58,635 nucleotides of DNA from Segatella oulorum JCM 14966 (GCF_000613785.1 NZ_BAJQ01000010.1:1-58635), one strand, 5' to 3'; numbered from the stretch's first letter, positions 7,958-17,863 are shown. Numbers and translations are program-made. The notes: a model not told the origin generated them from the letters alone.

Positions 7958-9241
7958 TTAAGCCATTTCGCGCTCCTCTTTTCCGAAATCGCCTTTGATT
8001 CTCAAAAGGGCTGTGGCAACAACCGGCAACAGACAGAGCACCAACAGCACAATGAAAAACCGACGATAGCCGAGCATATCGGACATGGTTCCGGCGAAGA
8101 AAGCGGGCCACATCATTGAGAACGACATCAGTCCCAAGCAAATGGAATAATGGTGCTCGCGATGTTTGCCCACACTGAAATAGGAAATGAAATAAAGGTA
8201 GGCGCAAAGGCCAAGCCCATAGCCCATGTTCACCACAAACATGCTGCTGCCAATGGCAAGCAAACTGCTGGGCATGGCATAGGCCAACCACACATTGAGC
8301 ACATTGGGCACGGTGGTTGCCGCCACCATGGGCCACAACATTTTGCGCCATCCGAAGCGACGAATGGCTGCGTGACCAACGATTCCACCCAACAACAAGC
8401 CTATAACACCCACCGTTCCATTGACCAATCCAAACTCTTGTGGTGCCAAACCTAAGCCGCCTCGGCTGGGAGGTGCTTGCAAAAAGAGCTGTGAAATGGG
8501 CATATACAATGCTTCGGGCAAGCGGAACAACAGCAGAAAAGCGATGGAAGAGACGAACGAACGCTGGCGGAAAAATGCGCCCAAGCCACGCCAAAACGAA
8601 TAGATGATGGTGCGTGAGAGTGGTTGTGACATGGGATTGTCTTCACGATGCGCCGAGGGAAGCATATAATAATGGTAGAGACTAAAAGCCAAGAACAGGC
8701 CCGTGAGCCCATAAAAGATTAAGCTCCATGAGAACCTTATCTGATAACGAAACATCACTTGCACCACACCGGCTATCATGATGAGCAACCCTTTGCCCAT
8801 CATGAGTGCAAAACGATAGAAGATGCGCCGAATAAAGATAACGTCATCGCTGTCGTAGTGCTGAAAAGCGCGCTTGAAAAAGCTATCAATGGCAACGTCG
8901 TGGGAGGCGCTGCTAAAAGCTATTAAACTGAAGAAAAAGAATGTTCCTTGCAACCACCACGCGGCTTGCAACGTAAAAGCTACGCCCGAATAGGCTGCTC
9001 CCAAGAGCAATTGCGTGGCCACAATCCACCATCGTTTGGTTTGATAAAGCAACAAAAACCGCTCCCAAAAGGGACGAATGACCCACGGAAGATAGAGCCA
9101 GGCTGTGTAGAAGGTGATGGCGGCATCGCTCAATCCCAACTGCATGTAGATTTCTATGGCCAGCACGGCAATAGTCACATGCGACAATCCCTCGGCAAAA
9201 CAGAGTGAGGGAAGCCACAGCCAAGGCGAACGGTTTCTCAT
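7958..9241 (-). CDS. AmpG/MurT-like MFS permease (copy 1)
   Basis: The 427-residue protein is hydrophobic throughout with about 12 membrane helices. It opens PWLWLPSLCFAEGL and has SASHDVAIDSFF near residue 110, both hallmarks of the PAT/AmpG branch of the major facilitator superfamily. AmpG imports anhydro-muropeptides; the Tannerella relative MurT imports MurNAc. Its ATG overlaps the stop of the SpoIID-like gene (ATGA), so the two are translationally coupled. A paralogue with the same opening motif lies at 46424-47763. Substrate is inferred from family and neighbours. Confidence 0.8.
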   Translation of the reverse strand: MRNRSPWLWLPSLCFAEGLSHVTIAVLAIEIYMQLGLSDAAITFYTAWLYLPWVIRPFWERFLLLYQTKRWWIVATQLLLGAAYSGVAFTLQAAWWLQGTFFFFSLIAFSSASHDVAIDSFFKRAFQHYDSDDVIFIRRIFYRFALMMGKGLLIMIAGVVQVMFRYQIRFSWSLIFYGLTGLFLAFSLYHYYMLPSAHREDNPMSQPLSRTIIYSFWRGLGAFFRQRSFVSSIAFLLLFRLPEALYMPISQLFLQAPPSRGGLGLAPQEFGLVNGTVGVIGLLLGGIVGHAAIRRFGWRKMLWPMVAATTVPNVLNVWLAYAMPSSLLAIGSSMFVVNMGYGLGLCAYLYFISYFSVGKHREHHYSICLGLMSFSMMWPAFFAGTMSDMLGYRRFFIVLLVLCLLPVVATALLRIKGDFGKEEREMA

Positions 9242-10599
9242 GCTTTTGAATAAATGGAGCGAATTTCCACGCCTCGATAATAATGCAACAAAATCTCATC
9301 ATAGCGGAAACCACGCTCCCCCATCACTGCCGCTCCTATCTGACACAGCCCCACTCCATGCCCCCAGCCTGCGCCTTTGAGCACAAAGCGCGCCGGCACT
9401 TGCTGCGCATTGAGGTCGAAACGCTGCACCACGAAAGCCGAACTATAAAGATGAGAAGGGCTCAACGCACGGCGAATCTCGAGCTCTTTCCCGATGATTA
9501 ACGTGCGCTCGGTGCCCACAATGCGCAATTTCGACAGCCGCCCACTCATGCCCCGCTCCACGGGTTGCAAGTCGATGATGTCCCCAAAACGCAGGTTTAA
9601 TTTGCTTTCGATTAAATGGCGCAGTTCGCTTTGGGTGTATTCCACCTGCCAACGATAGAAATCTTTCGTCTCTTGGTCATAATCATTGAGCACTTGTGAA
9701 AGGATTTTCGGGTCGTGTGTGTTGCAATAACTCTCAGGATTAGTTAAAATCCATTGCTCGGCTTGTGCTTCGTTGGTCAGGTCGGGCATGTCCGTTTCAG
9801 GAGCATCGCGCAAGGCAACAAGATAAGGTTTGCGCAGGTTTTCCCAGCAATATTGATATTCTTCCACCACGCCGCCGCAGCTTTTCGAAAAACGTGCGTC
9901 GCAAATCTCATCGTCATAGAGCAACACTTCGCCAAAAGTTTCATTCACGGCTTGCACCACATGTGCATTCGTTTCCTTCGTAATGCCTTGATAACGCTGG
10001 CAATGGTCGTCGGCACACACATCGAAAAGTGTGTGATCCTCGCGGTCATACCACCGAATATGCTCCGTTTCGGTCTGCACAAATGAGCCGGCAGTCTGCG
10101 CCGCCGTCTTCAAAGCCCGCCGCTTTTGCATCTGCGCCAAGAGCCAACTGCGCGAAATCACAGCATGCGCTTTCAACAATTCCAAACTCGACGTAGCACT
10201 CATCTCGCTCGAAATCACACTCTCTAAATACCATTCTACAGGCAACTGATTGATGGCTACGACCGCATTGTGTGCTACAATGAGCCGCAACACTCCTCGG
10301 AACGTTTGCGTTTCTTTACGTTCCCAATGGAACTTTACGCCAATCACGACATCAAAAATGGAAAATGTTCCCGACGCATCCGCCGGCTGAAATTCAAGCG
10401 TGTCATACGTTTTCCCCTGCCAAAGCAATTTTCCGTCCTCCACGTGCACTTCGTGTTGTCCTTCTGCAAGTTGCGCATTGCACCGATAAGGCGCATTCAA
10501 CCTGAAACTAATGGTCGTGCCACTCACTATACCTACGCTCACCATGGGCTGCGTAGCAATCTCTTCTGCCTTCAATTTGGCCATAGATTTGTCATTCAT
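9238..10599 (-). CDS. SpoIID/LytB domain protein
   Basis: From the ATG at 10599 the protein has 453 residues (an upstream in-frame ATG at 10641 is less likely). The SpoIID/LytB domain is marked by LLKAHAVISRSWLL, the region FSKSCGGVVEEYQY and the C-terminal GAGWGHGVGLCQIGA with HYYRGVEI. SpoIID is a lytic transglycosylase acting on denuded glycan strands in sporulating Firmicutes; Bacteroidota homologues are less studied. I see no clear signal peptide, which is odd for a wall enzyme. It is the first gene of a two-gene unit with the AmpG-like permease, consistent with peptidoglycan-fragment handling. Confidence 0.8.
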   Translation of the reverse strand: MNDKSMAKLKAEEIATQPMVSVGIVSGTTISFRLNAPYRCNAQLAEGQHEVHVEDGKLLWQGKTYDTLEFQPADASGTFSIFDVVIGVKFHWERKETQTFRGVLRLIVAHNAVVAINQLPVEWYLESVISSEMSATSSLELLKAHAVISRSWLLAQMQKRRALKTAAQTAGSFVQTETEHIRWYDREDHTLFDVCADDHCQRYQGITKETNAHVVQAVNETFGEVLLYDDEICDARFSKSCGGVVEEYQYCWENLRKPYLVALRDAPETDMPDLTNEAQAEQWILTNPESYCNTHDPKILSQVLNDYDQETKDFYRWQVEYTQSELRHLIESKLNLRFGDIIDLQPVERGMSGRLSKLRIVGTERTLIIGKELEIRRALSPSHLYSSAFVVQRFDLNAQQVPARFVLKGAGWGHGVGLCQIGAAVMGERGFRYDEILLHYYRGVEIRSIYSKA

Positions 10600-11009
10600 T
10601 TCGTTTATTTTTGATGGATTATGCGGCGAAAGACAAAACAAGATTTAACTGCAAAGCCGTCTATCATGCGCACGCAATCTCAGTTTAACAAGCTCTTTTT
10701 AGCATTGCTTTGCAAAGGTAATAAATCACTTTGAATAAAAGTGATGGTTGTTTGTTTTTTACAAAGAAATTGCAACAATCGCCATCAATGCAACAATCTG
10801 CACGATATTGCAGCGTAATTGAAATGGTTTTGCACACAAATTTGCACCACTTTGGTCCACAATCTCATTGCTTTTTCTTTGCAAAAGCAAATCATCCTCC
10901 CTATTTACCTTGCGGCCTCAAGCCCTATCGCCCACAGACGCGCATGCACAGCCCGCAAAAATACATGCTTTGCAGAGCCTCATTCAACATTATTTATTAC
11001 CTTTGCACG
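10600..11009. other. Divergent intergenic region between the spoIID-like gene and rlmN
   Basis: No further gene is visible. The region holds two TGCAACAATC words (10771, 10789), TTTGCACCAC and GCTTTTTCTTTGC; a related run occurs at 44671-44735 ahead of the GT2 gene. A long open frame entering rlmN from 10731 lacks family similarity before residue 94 and is only an upstream extension. Confidence 0.5.
10998..11005 (+). promoter_or_regulatory. Candidate -7 element of rlmN, possibly leaderless
   Basis: TACCTTTG fits TAnnTTTG and ends 5 nt before the ATG at 11010. Transcription from it would start at or next to the start codon. Confidence 0.45.
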
Positions 11010-12056
11010 ATGAATGTTTCGAAAAAAGCACTTTTAGGTTTGACGCTTTACGAGTTGAAAGCTGTGTGCAAAGAACTGGGTATGCCGGCTTTCACCGCCA
11101 CGCAAATGGCGAAATGGATATACGAGCGGCATGTAGCGTCGATTGACGACATGACGAATATATCCAAAGCAAACCGCATGAAGTTGGAGACGCTATATGA
11201 AATAGGTCTGCGACCCGCCATTGATGCGCAACATTCACAAGACGGAACCATCAAATATCTGTTTCCTACGCACGATAACAAGTTCGTAGAAACCGTTTAT
11301 ATCCCCGATAAAGACCGGGCGACCCTCTGTGTTTCATGTCAAGTGGGCTGCAAAATGAATTGTCTTTTTTGCCAAACCGGCAAACAAGGATTTGAAGGTA
11401 GCCTGACGGTCGCCGACATTCTGAATCAGATTTATGCCCTCCCCGAGGTGGACCAACTCACCAATATTGTGTTCATGGGGCAGGGAGAGCCGATGGATAA
11501 CTTGGATGCTATCCTCAAAACAACCGAAATTCTCACTGCAAGTTACGGCTGGGGATGGAGCCCCAAGCGCATCACGGTGAGCAGTGTAGGTGTGAAAAAT
11601 AAGCTCAAACGCTTCTTGGATGAAAGCGATTGCCATGTGGCCATCAGCCTACACTCGCCCTTTCCTGAGCAAAGAGCACAACTCATGCCCGCCCAAAAAG
11701 GCATGCCTATCGAGGAAGTTATCGACTTGCTGCACAATTATGACTTCTCACATCAGCGCCGATTATCATTCGAATATATCGTTTTCGCCGGTGTCAACGA
11801 CACACATCAGCATGCACAAGCCATTGTAAACCTATTGCGAGGCTTGGTTTGCCGAGTGAATTTGATTCGCTTTCATCAAATCCCTGGCGTGGCGCTTCAT
11901 GGCGCTTCAGAGGCTAAGATGGAGGAACTGCGTGACTATCTCACTGCTCATGGGGTTTTTACCACCATCAGAGCCAGTCGAGGGGAAGATATTTTTGCAG
12001 CTTGTGGCCTGCTTTCAACTTCGAAAAAGATCAATGAAATCAGACATGAAAAATAG
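11010..12056 (+). CDS. rlmN: 23S rRNA (adenine2503-C2)-methyltransferase, radical SAM
   Basis: The 348-residue protein has the RlmN radical-SAM signature CxxxCxxC at C114, C118 and C121. MGQGEPMDN follows, and SLHSP with the C-terminal GVFTTIRASRGEDIFAACG carries the second catalytic cysteine. RlmN methylates A2503 of 23S rRNA and A37 of some tRNAs. The ATG at 11010 is chosen because homology begins there. The last codons overlap the next gene. The length is normal for the family. Confidence 0.95.
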   Translation: MNVSKKALLGLTLYELKAVCKELGMPAFTATQMAKWIYERHVASIDDMTNISKANRMKLETLYEIGLRPAIDAQHSQDGTIKYLFPTHDNKFVETVYIPDKDRATLCVSCQVGCKMNCLFCQTGKQGFEGSLTVADILNQIYALPEVDQLTNIVFMGQGEPMDNLDAILKTTEILTASYGWGWSPKRITVSSVGVKNKLKRFLDESDCHVAISLHSPFPEQRAQLMPAQKGMPIEEVIDLLHNYDFSHQRRLSFEYIVFAGVNDTHQHAQAIVNLLRGLVCRVNLIRFHQIPGVALHGASEAKMEELRDYLTAHGVFTTIRASRGEDIFAACGLLSTSKKINEIRHEK

Positions 12057-12642
12057 TTGGATGGGATGGCTCATCATGGCATTAATCCTTCTTTCGGGGT
12101 GCACAAACACACCGAAACAAGAGGCTATGCATGCCACAACACCCCACACGAGCCAACGTTTGCCACGCAATTTGCCTAAAAAAATGTTTGGCATCGCCCT
12201 CCAACTTCCTGCCGATTTCAACAACTATACACAGGGAGAACATTTTCTTTGGCTATCGAACAACGACACCGAAGTGGTGGAAAACATCGCCCTTTATTCG
12301 ATAAAGGAAAACGCTATAAGCGCACTCAATGTGCCACGCTTTTGCCATTTGCGCGATAGTGTCATGCACAAAAACGTGCGTGGCATTAGCGATGCCATCT
12401 ACATGACGACCCTCCAAGCGTCAGTTCGCGGTTGGAAAGACAACACAACCTCAACCTTTTGGTTTGAAGGGCTGTGGGAAATGCAGAACGATGCAATGGG
12501 CGGTCGTTTCATTTGCCGTGCTATAAAACGTCCATCCCGGCATGATATACTCTTCGCAGAGGCCATCCTTTATGCTCCCAAAACAGAAAATAAGACAATC
12601 CTCATGAGACAGTTGCAAACTGTCTTGCAATCTATAAAATAA
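12046..12642 (+). CDS. DUF4837 family lipoprotein
   Basis: The 198-residue product has a lipoprotein signal ending LLSGC (Cys19) and then a domain starting LPKKMFGIALQLPADF, matching the DUF4837 family known only from Bacteroidota. It is probably anchored in a cell-envelope membrane; no activity is known. ATG 12046 overlaps the rlmN stop by 11 nt; an alternative ATG at 12034 adds four residues. It lies 8 nt before pdxA, so rlmN, this gene and pdxA are probably cotranscribed. Confidence 0.75.
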   Translation: MKNSWMGWLIMALILLSGCTNTPKQEAMHATTPHTSQRLPRNLPKKMFGIALQLPADFNNYTQGEHFLWLSNNDTEVVENIALYSIKENAISALNVPRFCHLRDSVMHKNVRGISDAIYMTTLQASVRGWKDNTTSTFWFEGLWEMQNDAMGGRFICRAIKRPSRHDILFAEAILYAPKTENKTILMRQLQTVLQSIK

Positions 12643-12650
12643 AAACAGAA

Positions 12651-13736
12651 ATGGAAAATCAGAAAATTCGCGTGGCAATAACCCACGGAGACACCAATGG
12701 TATTGGATATGAGCTCATCTTTAAAACATTTGCAGATGCTGAAATGTTGGAACTTTGCACGCCCATCATTTATGGATCACCCAAGATTGCGGCCTATCAT
12801 CGCAAAGCTTTAGACATTCAAGGCAATTTCAGTATCATCAATTCTACCGATGAAGTGCAAGATGGAAGAATAAACCTTCTCACCTGCTTTGACGAAGAAT
12901 TGAAGGTTGATTTCGGCCACTCTAATGAAGGAAGTGGCAAAGCAGCACTGCTTGCTTTAGACAAAGCGTTGACGGATTACCGTCACCAAGCCTATGATGT
13001 GTTGGTGAATTGTCCCATAGATAATAAAACAGTTCATGTCGACGGCTATCCCTTTGAGAACATCGCACGCTATCTTGAGACCAGTATCGGTGAAGGAAAA
13101 CAGACCAGCACCCTATATGTGAGCGGGCAGCAGCATTTGCTCGTTGTGACAGAAGATGCCGAAGTGAAAGACGTTACCCATCTGTTGACCAAGAAGATGA
13201 TTGTTGAGAAAGGTGAATTGTTGGCACAATCGCTTCAGCGTGATTTCAACATTTCGAATCCGCGCATAGCTGTTTTAGCTTTCAACGCCACCAATCAAGG
13301 TGAGGAAGAACAGGAATTTATCATTCCTGCCATCAAGACTTTAACCGAAAAAGGCGTGCAAGTGTTTGGGCCTTACACTGCAGAAACGTTCTTCGGAGAA
13401 GGCTATTATGAGGCTTTTGATGGGGTGCTGGCCATGTATTCTGACCAAGCACTGCCTACAATAAAGGCACTTGCAACGGAAGGTGTCGTTGAATTTAACG
13501 CCAATCTACCTTTGGTGGCAACGAAATCGTCCGAAACGTATGGTGCTTCTATTGCAGGAAAAGGAATGGCTGATGCAGCAACATTCCGCCATGCCATTTA
13601 TACTGCTATCGACATTTATCGCAATCGCATAGCATTTGATGAACCTTTGGCAAACCCTTTGCAGAAGCTTTATCACGAAAAGCATGACGAAGGAGAAAAA
13701 ACAAGGTTCTCGGTCTCAAAAAAGAGAAATGAATAA
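12651..13736 (+). CDS. pdxA: 4-hydroxythreonine-4-phosphate dehydrogenase
   Basis: The 361-residue protein matches PdxA, which oxidises 4-phosphohydroxy-L-threonine in pyridoxal-5'-phosphate synthesis. The N-terminal motif reads [11 protein letters not shown], where many homologues have PGDPAGIG. The region [16 protein letters not shown] and the later [23 protein letters not shown] correspond to the substrate- and metal-binding parts, and a His follows in the C-terminal third. It is about 30 residues longer than the E. coli enzyme. It overlaps the start of the next gene by 8 nt. Confidence 0.9.
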   Translation: MENQKIRVAITHGDTNGIGYELIFKTFADAEMLELCTPIIYGSPKIAAYHRKALDIQGNFSIINSTDEVQDGRINLLTCFDEELKVDFGHSNEGSGKAALLALDKALTDYRHQAYDVLVNCPIDNKTVHVDGYPFENIARYLETSIGEGKQTSTLYVSGQQHLLVVTEDAEVKDVTHLLTKKMIVEKGELLAQSLQRDFNISNPRIAVLAFNATNQGEEEQEFIIPAIKTLTEKGVQVFGPYTAETFFGEGYYEAFDGVLAMYSDQALPTIKALATEGVVEFNANLPLVATKSSETYGASIAGKGMADAATFRHAIYTAIDIYRNRIAFDEPLANPLQKLYHEKHDEGEKTRFSVSKKRNE

Positions 13737-14727
13737 GAAATATCAAAATGGATTTTTTATCTTTGGAATCGTGGTGCTGGCCATCATGATTTCACAGTTA
13801 AATTTCCATCAAGTGTGGGAAGGACTGCAACATGCAGGCTATTGGTCGCTGGCTGTTGTGGCCTTATGGGCAGCACTTTATTTGCTCAACACTTCGGCAT
13901 GGTATATCATTATCCATTCACAACCGCGTCAGCCGGCACAACGTCCCATATCCTTTGCTTGGCTCTATAAAATCACGGTGTCGGGATTTGCACTCAACTA
14001 TGCCACTCCTGGAGGTTTAATGGGCGGCGAACCCTATCGCATCATGTCCCTATCACCCAAGATTGGAACCGAGAGGGCTTCGTCTTCGGTCATCCTTTAT
14101 GCAATGACTCACATCTTTAGTCATTTTTGGTTTTGGCTCCTTTCCATCTTCCTTTTTATCTTCATACAGCCGGTAAATGCCATTTTAGGCATGTTATTGG
14201 CTATCATTGGCACATTCTGTTTGTTAGGGATATGGTTTTTCATCTCTGGCTATCGCACAGGTTTAGCCAACCGGGTGATGAATATTTTAAAGCACATTCC
14301 ACTCTTGAAACGGTGGGCTTTGCCGTTTATTGAGCACCATCGCCAACAACTTGACACCATTGATCAGCAAATAGCAGCATTACACAAGCAATCGCCTATA
14401 ACGTTTATTTCTGCGGTGTTATTAGAATTATCATGCAGAGTGCTGTCCGCTTTAGAAATCTATTTCATCTTATTGGTTCTGATGCCACACGTCAGCTTCC
14501 TACAATGTATTCTCATTTTGGCTTTCACCAGCCTCTTTGCGAATTTGCTTTTCTTCATACCCTTGCAATTAGGAGGCCGCGAAGGAGGCTTTTTAATGTC
14601 GGCAACCGCCTTGGGTATGTCAACCAATGCCGGCATCTTTGTGGCACTCATTGTGAGACTTCGTGAACTTTTATGGACAGGAATCGGCTTACTTTTGATT
14701 AAGTTCGGCAAAAAGGATTCTGCGTAA
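13729..14727 (+). CDS. UPF0104/lysylphosphatidylglycerol-synthase-TM-like membrane protein
   Basis: From ATG 13729 the protein has 332 residues and about 8 membrane helices. Features typical of the LPG_synthase_TM/YbhN family are the [19 protein letters not shown] stretch and [12 protein letters not shown] near the C-terminus. Family members flip or modify lipids in the inner membrane, but the soluble synthase domain is absent, so a transport role is more likely than lysyl transfer. An alternative in-frame ATG at 13684 lies inside pdxA. The gene is coupled to pdxA by overlap, with no obvious shared pathway. Confidence 0.75.
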   Translation: MNKKYQNGFFIFGIVVLAIMISQLNFHQVWEGLQHAGYWSLAVVALWAALYLLNTSAWYIIIHSQPRQPAQRPISFAWLYKITVSGFALNYATPGGLMGGEPYRIMSLSPKIGTERASSSVILYAMTHIFSHFWFWLLSIFLFIFIQPVNAILGMLLAIIGTFCLLGIWFFISGYRTGLANRVMNILKHIPLLKRWALPFIEHHRQQLDTIDQQIAALHKQSPITFISAVLLELSCRVLSALEIYFILLVLMPHVSFLQCILILAFTSLFANLLFFIPLQLGGREGGFLMSATALGMSTNAGIFVALIVRLRELLWTGIGLLLIKFGKKDSA

Positions 14728-14787
14728 CAGTCTTCTAAAAACATATAAAAAGCAATGCCACCGAAAGGTATATTCAAATAAAACATG

Positions 14788-14795
14788 TAACTTTG
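14788..14795 (+). promoter_or_regulatory. Candidate -7 element of the NtrC-like gene, possibly leaderless
   Basis: TAACTTTG fits TAnnTTTG and ends 7 nt before ATG 14803, so the transcript could start at the start codon. Confidence 0.45.
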
Positions 14796-14802
14796 CTTGC
14801 AC

Positions 14803-16065
14803 ATGAATACGTCGGAACTCCAAAAAATTAAACAACGCTATAATATAGTCGGTAATTGTGATAGCCTAAATCACGCTTTAGACATTGCACTACAAGTGGC
14901 ACCTACTGACCTCTCGGTGCTGATTATCGGTGAAAGCGGTGTGGGAAAAGAAATCATTCCAAGAGTGATTCACGAACATTCTCCACGCCGTCGCGAGAAA
15001 TATTTTGCCATCAACTGTGGTTCTATCCCCGAAGGAACCATTGACAGTGAGCTTTTTGGACACGAGAAAGGTTCTTTTACAGGGGCAATAGGCGAAAGCG
15101 AAGGCTACTTTGGCATCGCCAATAAAGGAACCATTTTCTTAGATGAAGTGGGCGAATTGCCTATGGCTACGCAAGCACGTTTGCTGCGTGTTTTAGAAAC
15201 AGGCGAATATATTCGTGTGGGGGGACAACAGATTTTGAAAACAGATGTGCGCATCGTTGCGGCAACAAACGTCAACATGCAAAAAGCAATTAGCGAAGGA
15301 CGGTTTCGTGAAGATTTGTACTATCGGTTGAATACAATCCCCATCCAAATTCCACCTTTGCGCGAAAGAGGCGAAGATATTATCTTGCTTTTCCGCCTAT
15401 TTGCCATGCAAATGGCTGAAAAATATCATTTGCCGAAGATTAGTTTGTCGGAAGATGCCAAACAACTGATGTTGAAATATAAGTGGCCGGGCAATGTGCG
15501 GCAACTTAAAAATATCACAGAACAAATTTCTATTCTCAGCAAAGATAGGGAGATTACTGCAAAAAACTTGTTGAATTTTATTCCACAAGATAATGAAAGT
15601 ACTGAATTAGCACCTATAAACAGAGGTGGGGAACACTCGTATGAGACGGAACGAGAGATTCTTTATAAAATACTTGTTGAGCTAAGAGGTAATGTAAGTG
15701 AATTAAAACGTGAATTAAATAATTTACGAGAACGATTTGAGGAAATAAATCCTTTGCCCATAACAAATGAGTTTGAGCATAAGACTTTTTCACACAACAA
15801 TGAGACTTCACTAATGAGAACGGATGCTCATCCGGGGCATTACACCTATATTGATGCGCCCGAAAGGCATGATGCAGCAACCACCTATGATGCCATTGCT
15901 GAAGAAATACATGAACCTGACAACCTCAATCTGAGTAATTTAGGCAGGAAAATGGTAGAAAAAGCTTTAGAACGGAATGCTGGTAATCGCAGAAAGGCGG
16001 CGCAAGAGTTAGGTATCTCGGACAGAACGCTTTACCGGCGTATCAAACAATACGGATTAGAATAG
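14803..16065 (+). CDS. Sigma-54 interaction/Fis-type regulator without receiver domain
   Basis: The 420-residue protein begins almost directly with an AAA+ sigma-54 activator domain: Walker A GESGVGK at 43-49, GSFTGA at 90-95 (variant of GAFTGA), and TIFLDEVGELP as Walker B. A coiled-coil-like segment follows near 290-320, then a C-terminal Fis helix-turn-helix (NRRKAAQELGISDRTLYRR). There is no N-terminal receiver, PAS or GAF domain, so any control must come from partners or expression level. It lies 22 nt upstream of lptE in a unit with the TPR-like gene and secG. Its targets and the sigma-54 gene are not in the window. Confidence 0.85.
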   Translation: MNTSELQKIKQRYNIVGNCDSLNHALDIALQVAPTDLSVLIIGESGVGKEIIPRVIHEHSPRRREKYFAINCGSIPEGTIDSELFGHEKGSFTGAIGESEGYFGIANKGTIFLDEVGELPMATQARLLRVLETGEYIRVGGQQILKTDVRIVAATNVNMQKAISEGRFREDLYYRLNTIPIQIPPLRERGEDIILLFRLFAMQMAEKYHLPKISLSEDAKQLMLKYKWPGNVRQLKNITEQISILSKDREITAKNLLNFIPQDNESTELAPINRGGEHSYETEREILYKILVELRGNVSELKRELNNLRERFEEINPLPITNEFEHKTFSHNNETSLMRTDAHPGHYTYIDAPERHDAATTYDAIAEEIHEPDNLNLSNLGRKMVEKALERNAGNRRKAAQELGISDRTLYRRIKQYGLE

Positions 16066-16087
16066 ACAAGAGATGAGACGTTATTGG

Positions 16088-16606
16088 ATGAATACAAAGA
16101 AAATACAGTTTGTATGGATAGCCATAGGGTTATGCATCATCACTGCATGTAGCTTTAAAGGCTATAAATTTAATGGGGCAAGTATTGATTATACGCAAAC
16201 AAAAACAATTCAAATCTCAGAGTTTCAAAATCGTTCGAGCTATGTTTGGGGACCTATGGCATCGATGTTCAACAATCGGTTACGCGATCAATTTGCCGAC
16301 CATACAAAGCTGATTCAAGTGAAAAGAAACGGCGATTTACGCTTAGAGGGGGAAATAACACAATATAGCCAACGCAACAAATCGATTTCAAGTGAAGGGC
16401 ATTCTGCACAAACCGAGTTATCGATAACCGTGAATGTGAGATTTACCAATACGAAAAAGCATAGCGAGGACTTTGAGAGACAGTTCACTGCCTCTGCAAC
16501 ATACGAGACTACACAGAGCTTAAACGCCGTACAAGAGGAGTTGGTTACCCAGATGATAAAAGACATTGTCGATCAAATTTTTAACGCAACAGTAGCAAAT
16601 TGGTAG
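16088..16606 (+). CDS. lptE: LptE-type LPS-assembly lipoprotein
   Basis: The 172-residue product has a lipoprotein signal (IITAC, Cys21) followed by FKGYKFNGASIDY. The pattern matches the Bacteroidota LptE family: strand-rich, with EFQNRSSYVWGPMAS and a central EGEITQYSQR. LptE helps LptD place lipopolysaccharide in the outer leaflet of the outer membrane. ATG 16088 is preferred over 16073 because the signal peptide starts there. It sits between the sigma-54 regulator and the TPR-like gene, an order I recall from other Bacteroidales. Confidence 0.8.
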   Translation: MNTKKIQFVWIAIGLCIITACSFKGYKFNGASIDYTQTKTIQISEFQNRSSYVWGPMASMFNNRLRDQFADHTKLIQVKRNGDLRLEGEITQYSQRNKSISSEGHSAQTELSITVNVRFTNTKKHSEDFERQFTASATYETTQSLNAVQEELVTQMIKDIVDQIFNATVANW

Positions 16607-16611
16607 ACAAA

Positions 16612-17446
16612 ATGAATTTAAGGCACCTCATAGAGCACCCTGAACAGATGGATCGTGAGACGCTATACGACTTAAGAAGTTTTATAGCCTTGCACCCTTT
16701 TTATCAAACTGCACGCATCCTTTTGCTGCTTAATCTGTATATTTTGCATGATGCTACCTTTGATGAAGAATTAAGAACGGCAGCAATTTATGTGACTGAC
16801 CGGCGAATTCTTTTTAATATGATAGAGGCCGCACATTACAAAATCCATGCAGAAAAGCCTACCAATGCGCAAAAAGTGCAAACACCAACCAATGATGTAC
16901 AGGAAGATAGAACTGAAAAACTGATTGATTCGTTCTTAAATACACTCCCGCAAGATGAAGATAATGATATTAAAGAGGCGCATAAAAAGCCACACAAAAA
17001 GATGCTACGGTTGATTATGTGGCCTATTTAATGAATATTGAAGACGAACAAGACGCCGAATTTCAACAAAAACAATTATCTGATAGAACATCGGCACTCA
17101 TCGATCATTTCATGGAAGATGGTGGATTTAATCTTAAAACAGAAGAAGATGAAGGGGATGTATCAGAAGAAAATCATTTAACAGGCAGTACCAATCAAAA
17201 CCTTATCGAAGAAAAGGTTACAACACCTCCTGCAAAAATGCCTACAAGTAGTAGGGAGGAAATCAGCAAAGGGGAAGAAGTTATTTTACAGAAACATTGT
17301 CACGTATCTATATCAAGCAAGGTAGATATGAGAAAGCATTGGAAATTATTACGCAATTAAATTTGAATATTCCAAAAAAAAATGCTTACTTTGCAGACCA
17401 AATCCGTTTCTTAGAAAAATTGATTATCAATAATAAACATAAATAA
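16612..17446 (+). CDS. TPR-like conserved protein, two frame breaks
   Basis: Read in one frame the gene stops at 17031, but it continues in the next frame as DATVDYVAYLMN..., and after about 17280 in the third as LSRIYIKQGRYEKALEII up to TAA at 17446, 1 nt before secG. Restoring one A in the A-run near 16982 and one near 17277 gives a continuous protein of about 278 residues. The N-terminal half is helical, the middle acidic and probably disordered, and the C-terminal stretch is one tetratricopeptide-like unit. No enzymatic motif is seen. Either recent pseudogenisation or assembly indels would explain it; the intact C-terminus favours indels. Confidence 0.7.
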
Positions 17447-17447
17447 A

Positions 17448-17804
17448 ATGGGAATAATTTACACATTATTTGTCGCTTTAATTGTCTTAGCCGCTATACT
17501 GATGGTGTTTGTCGTGCTAATACAGGAATCTAAGGGAGGTGGACTGGCTTCCAACTTCTCTTCATCTAATTCCATTATGGGTGTACGTAAGACTACAAAT
17601 GTGGTTGAAAAAGCAACGTGGGCACTCGCCATTGCAATGGTTATCCTCAGTATTGCATGCGCCTATGTAGCACCACAAACTACAGAAGATCGTAGTGTAT
17701 TACAGAACGCAGCGACAGAAACACAAACCACAAACCCTGCCAACACACAAGGATTTGGCACAGGACAGCAGATGCCTAAGGCTCCTCAAGCTCCTGCTCA
17801 ATAA
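17448..17804 (+). CDS. secG: Preprotein translocase subunit SecG
   Basis: The 118-residue protein has two membrane helices (about 3-23 and 57-75) separated by the conserved QESKGGGLASNFSSSNSIMG loop of SecG. It assists SecYE in protein export across the inner membrane. The C-terminal tail is Gln/Pro/Thr-rich and probably disordered, as is common in Bacteroidota. It begins 1 nt after the TPR-like gene and is the last gene before tRNA-His. Confidence 0.92.
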   Translation: MGIIYTLFVALIVLAAILMVFVVLIQESKGGGLASNFSSSNSIMGVRKTTNVVEKATWALAIAMVILSIACAYVAPQTTEDRSVLQNAATETQTTNPANTQGFGTGQQMPKAPQAPAQ

Positions 17805-17832
17805 AGATTTTTCGAAAAAATAAGGGAAAAGC

Positions 17833-17863
17833 TTTGGCAATTCAAACTTTTCTCTTACCTTTG
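17833..17863 (+). promoter_or_regulatory. Promoter of tRNA-His
   Basis: TTTG (17833-17836), a 19-nt spacer and TACCTTTG (17856-17863) match the Bacteroidota promoter on both elements. Confidence 0.75.

Noticed and set aside
10731..11009. N-terminal extension of rlmN
   Set aside because: The first 93 residues of the long frame have no homology and contain the promoter; family similarity begins at ATG 11010.
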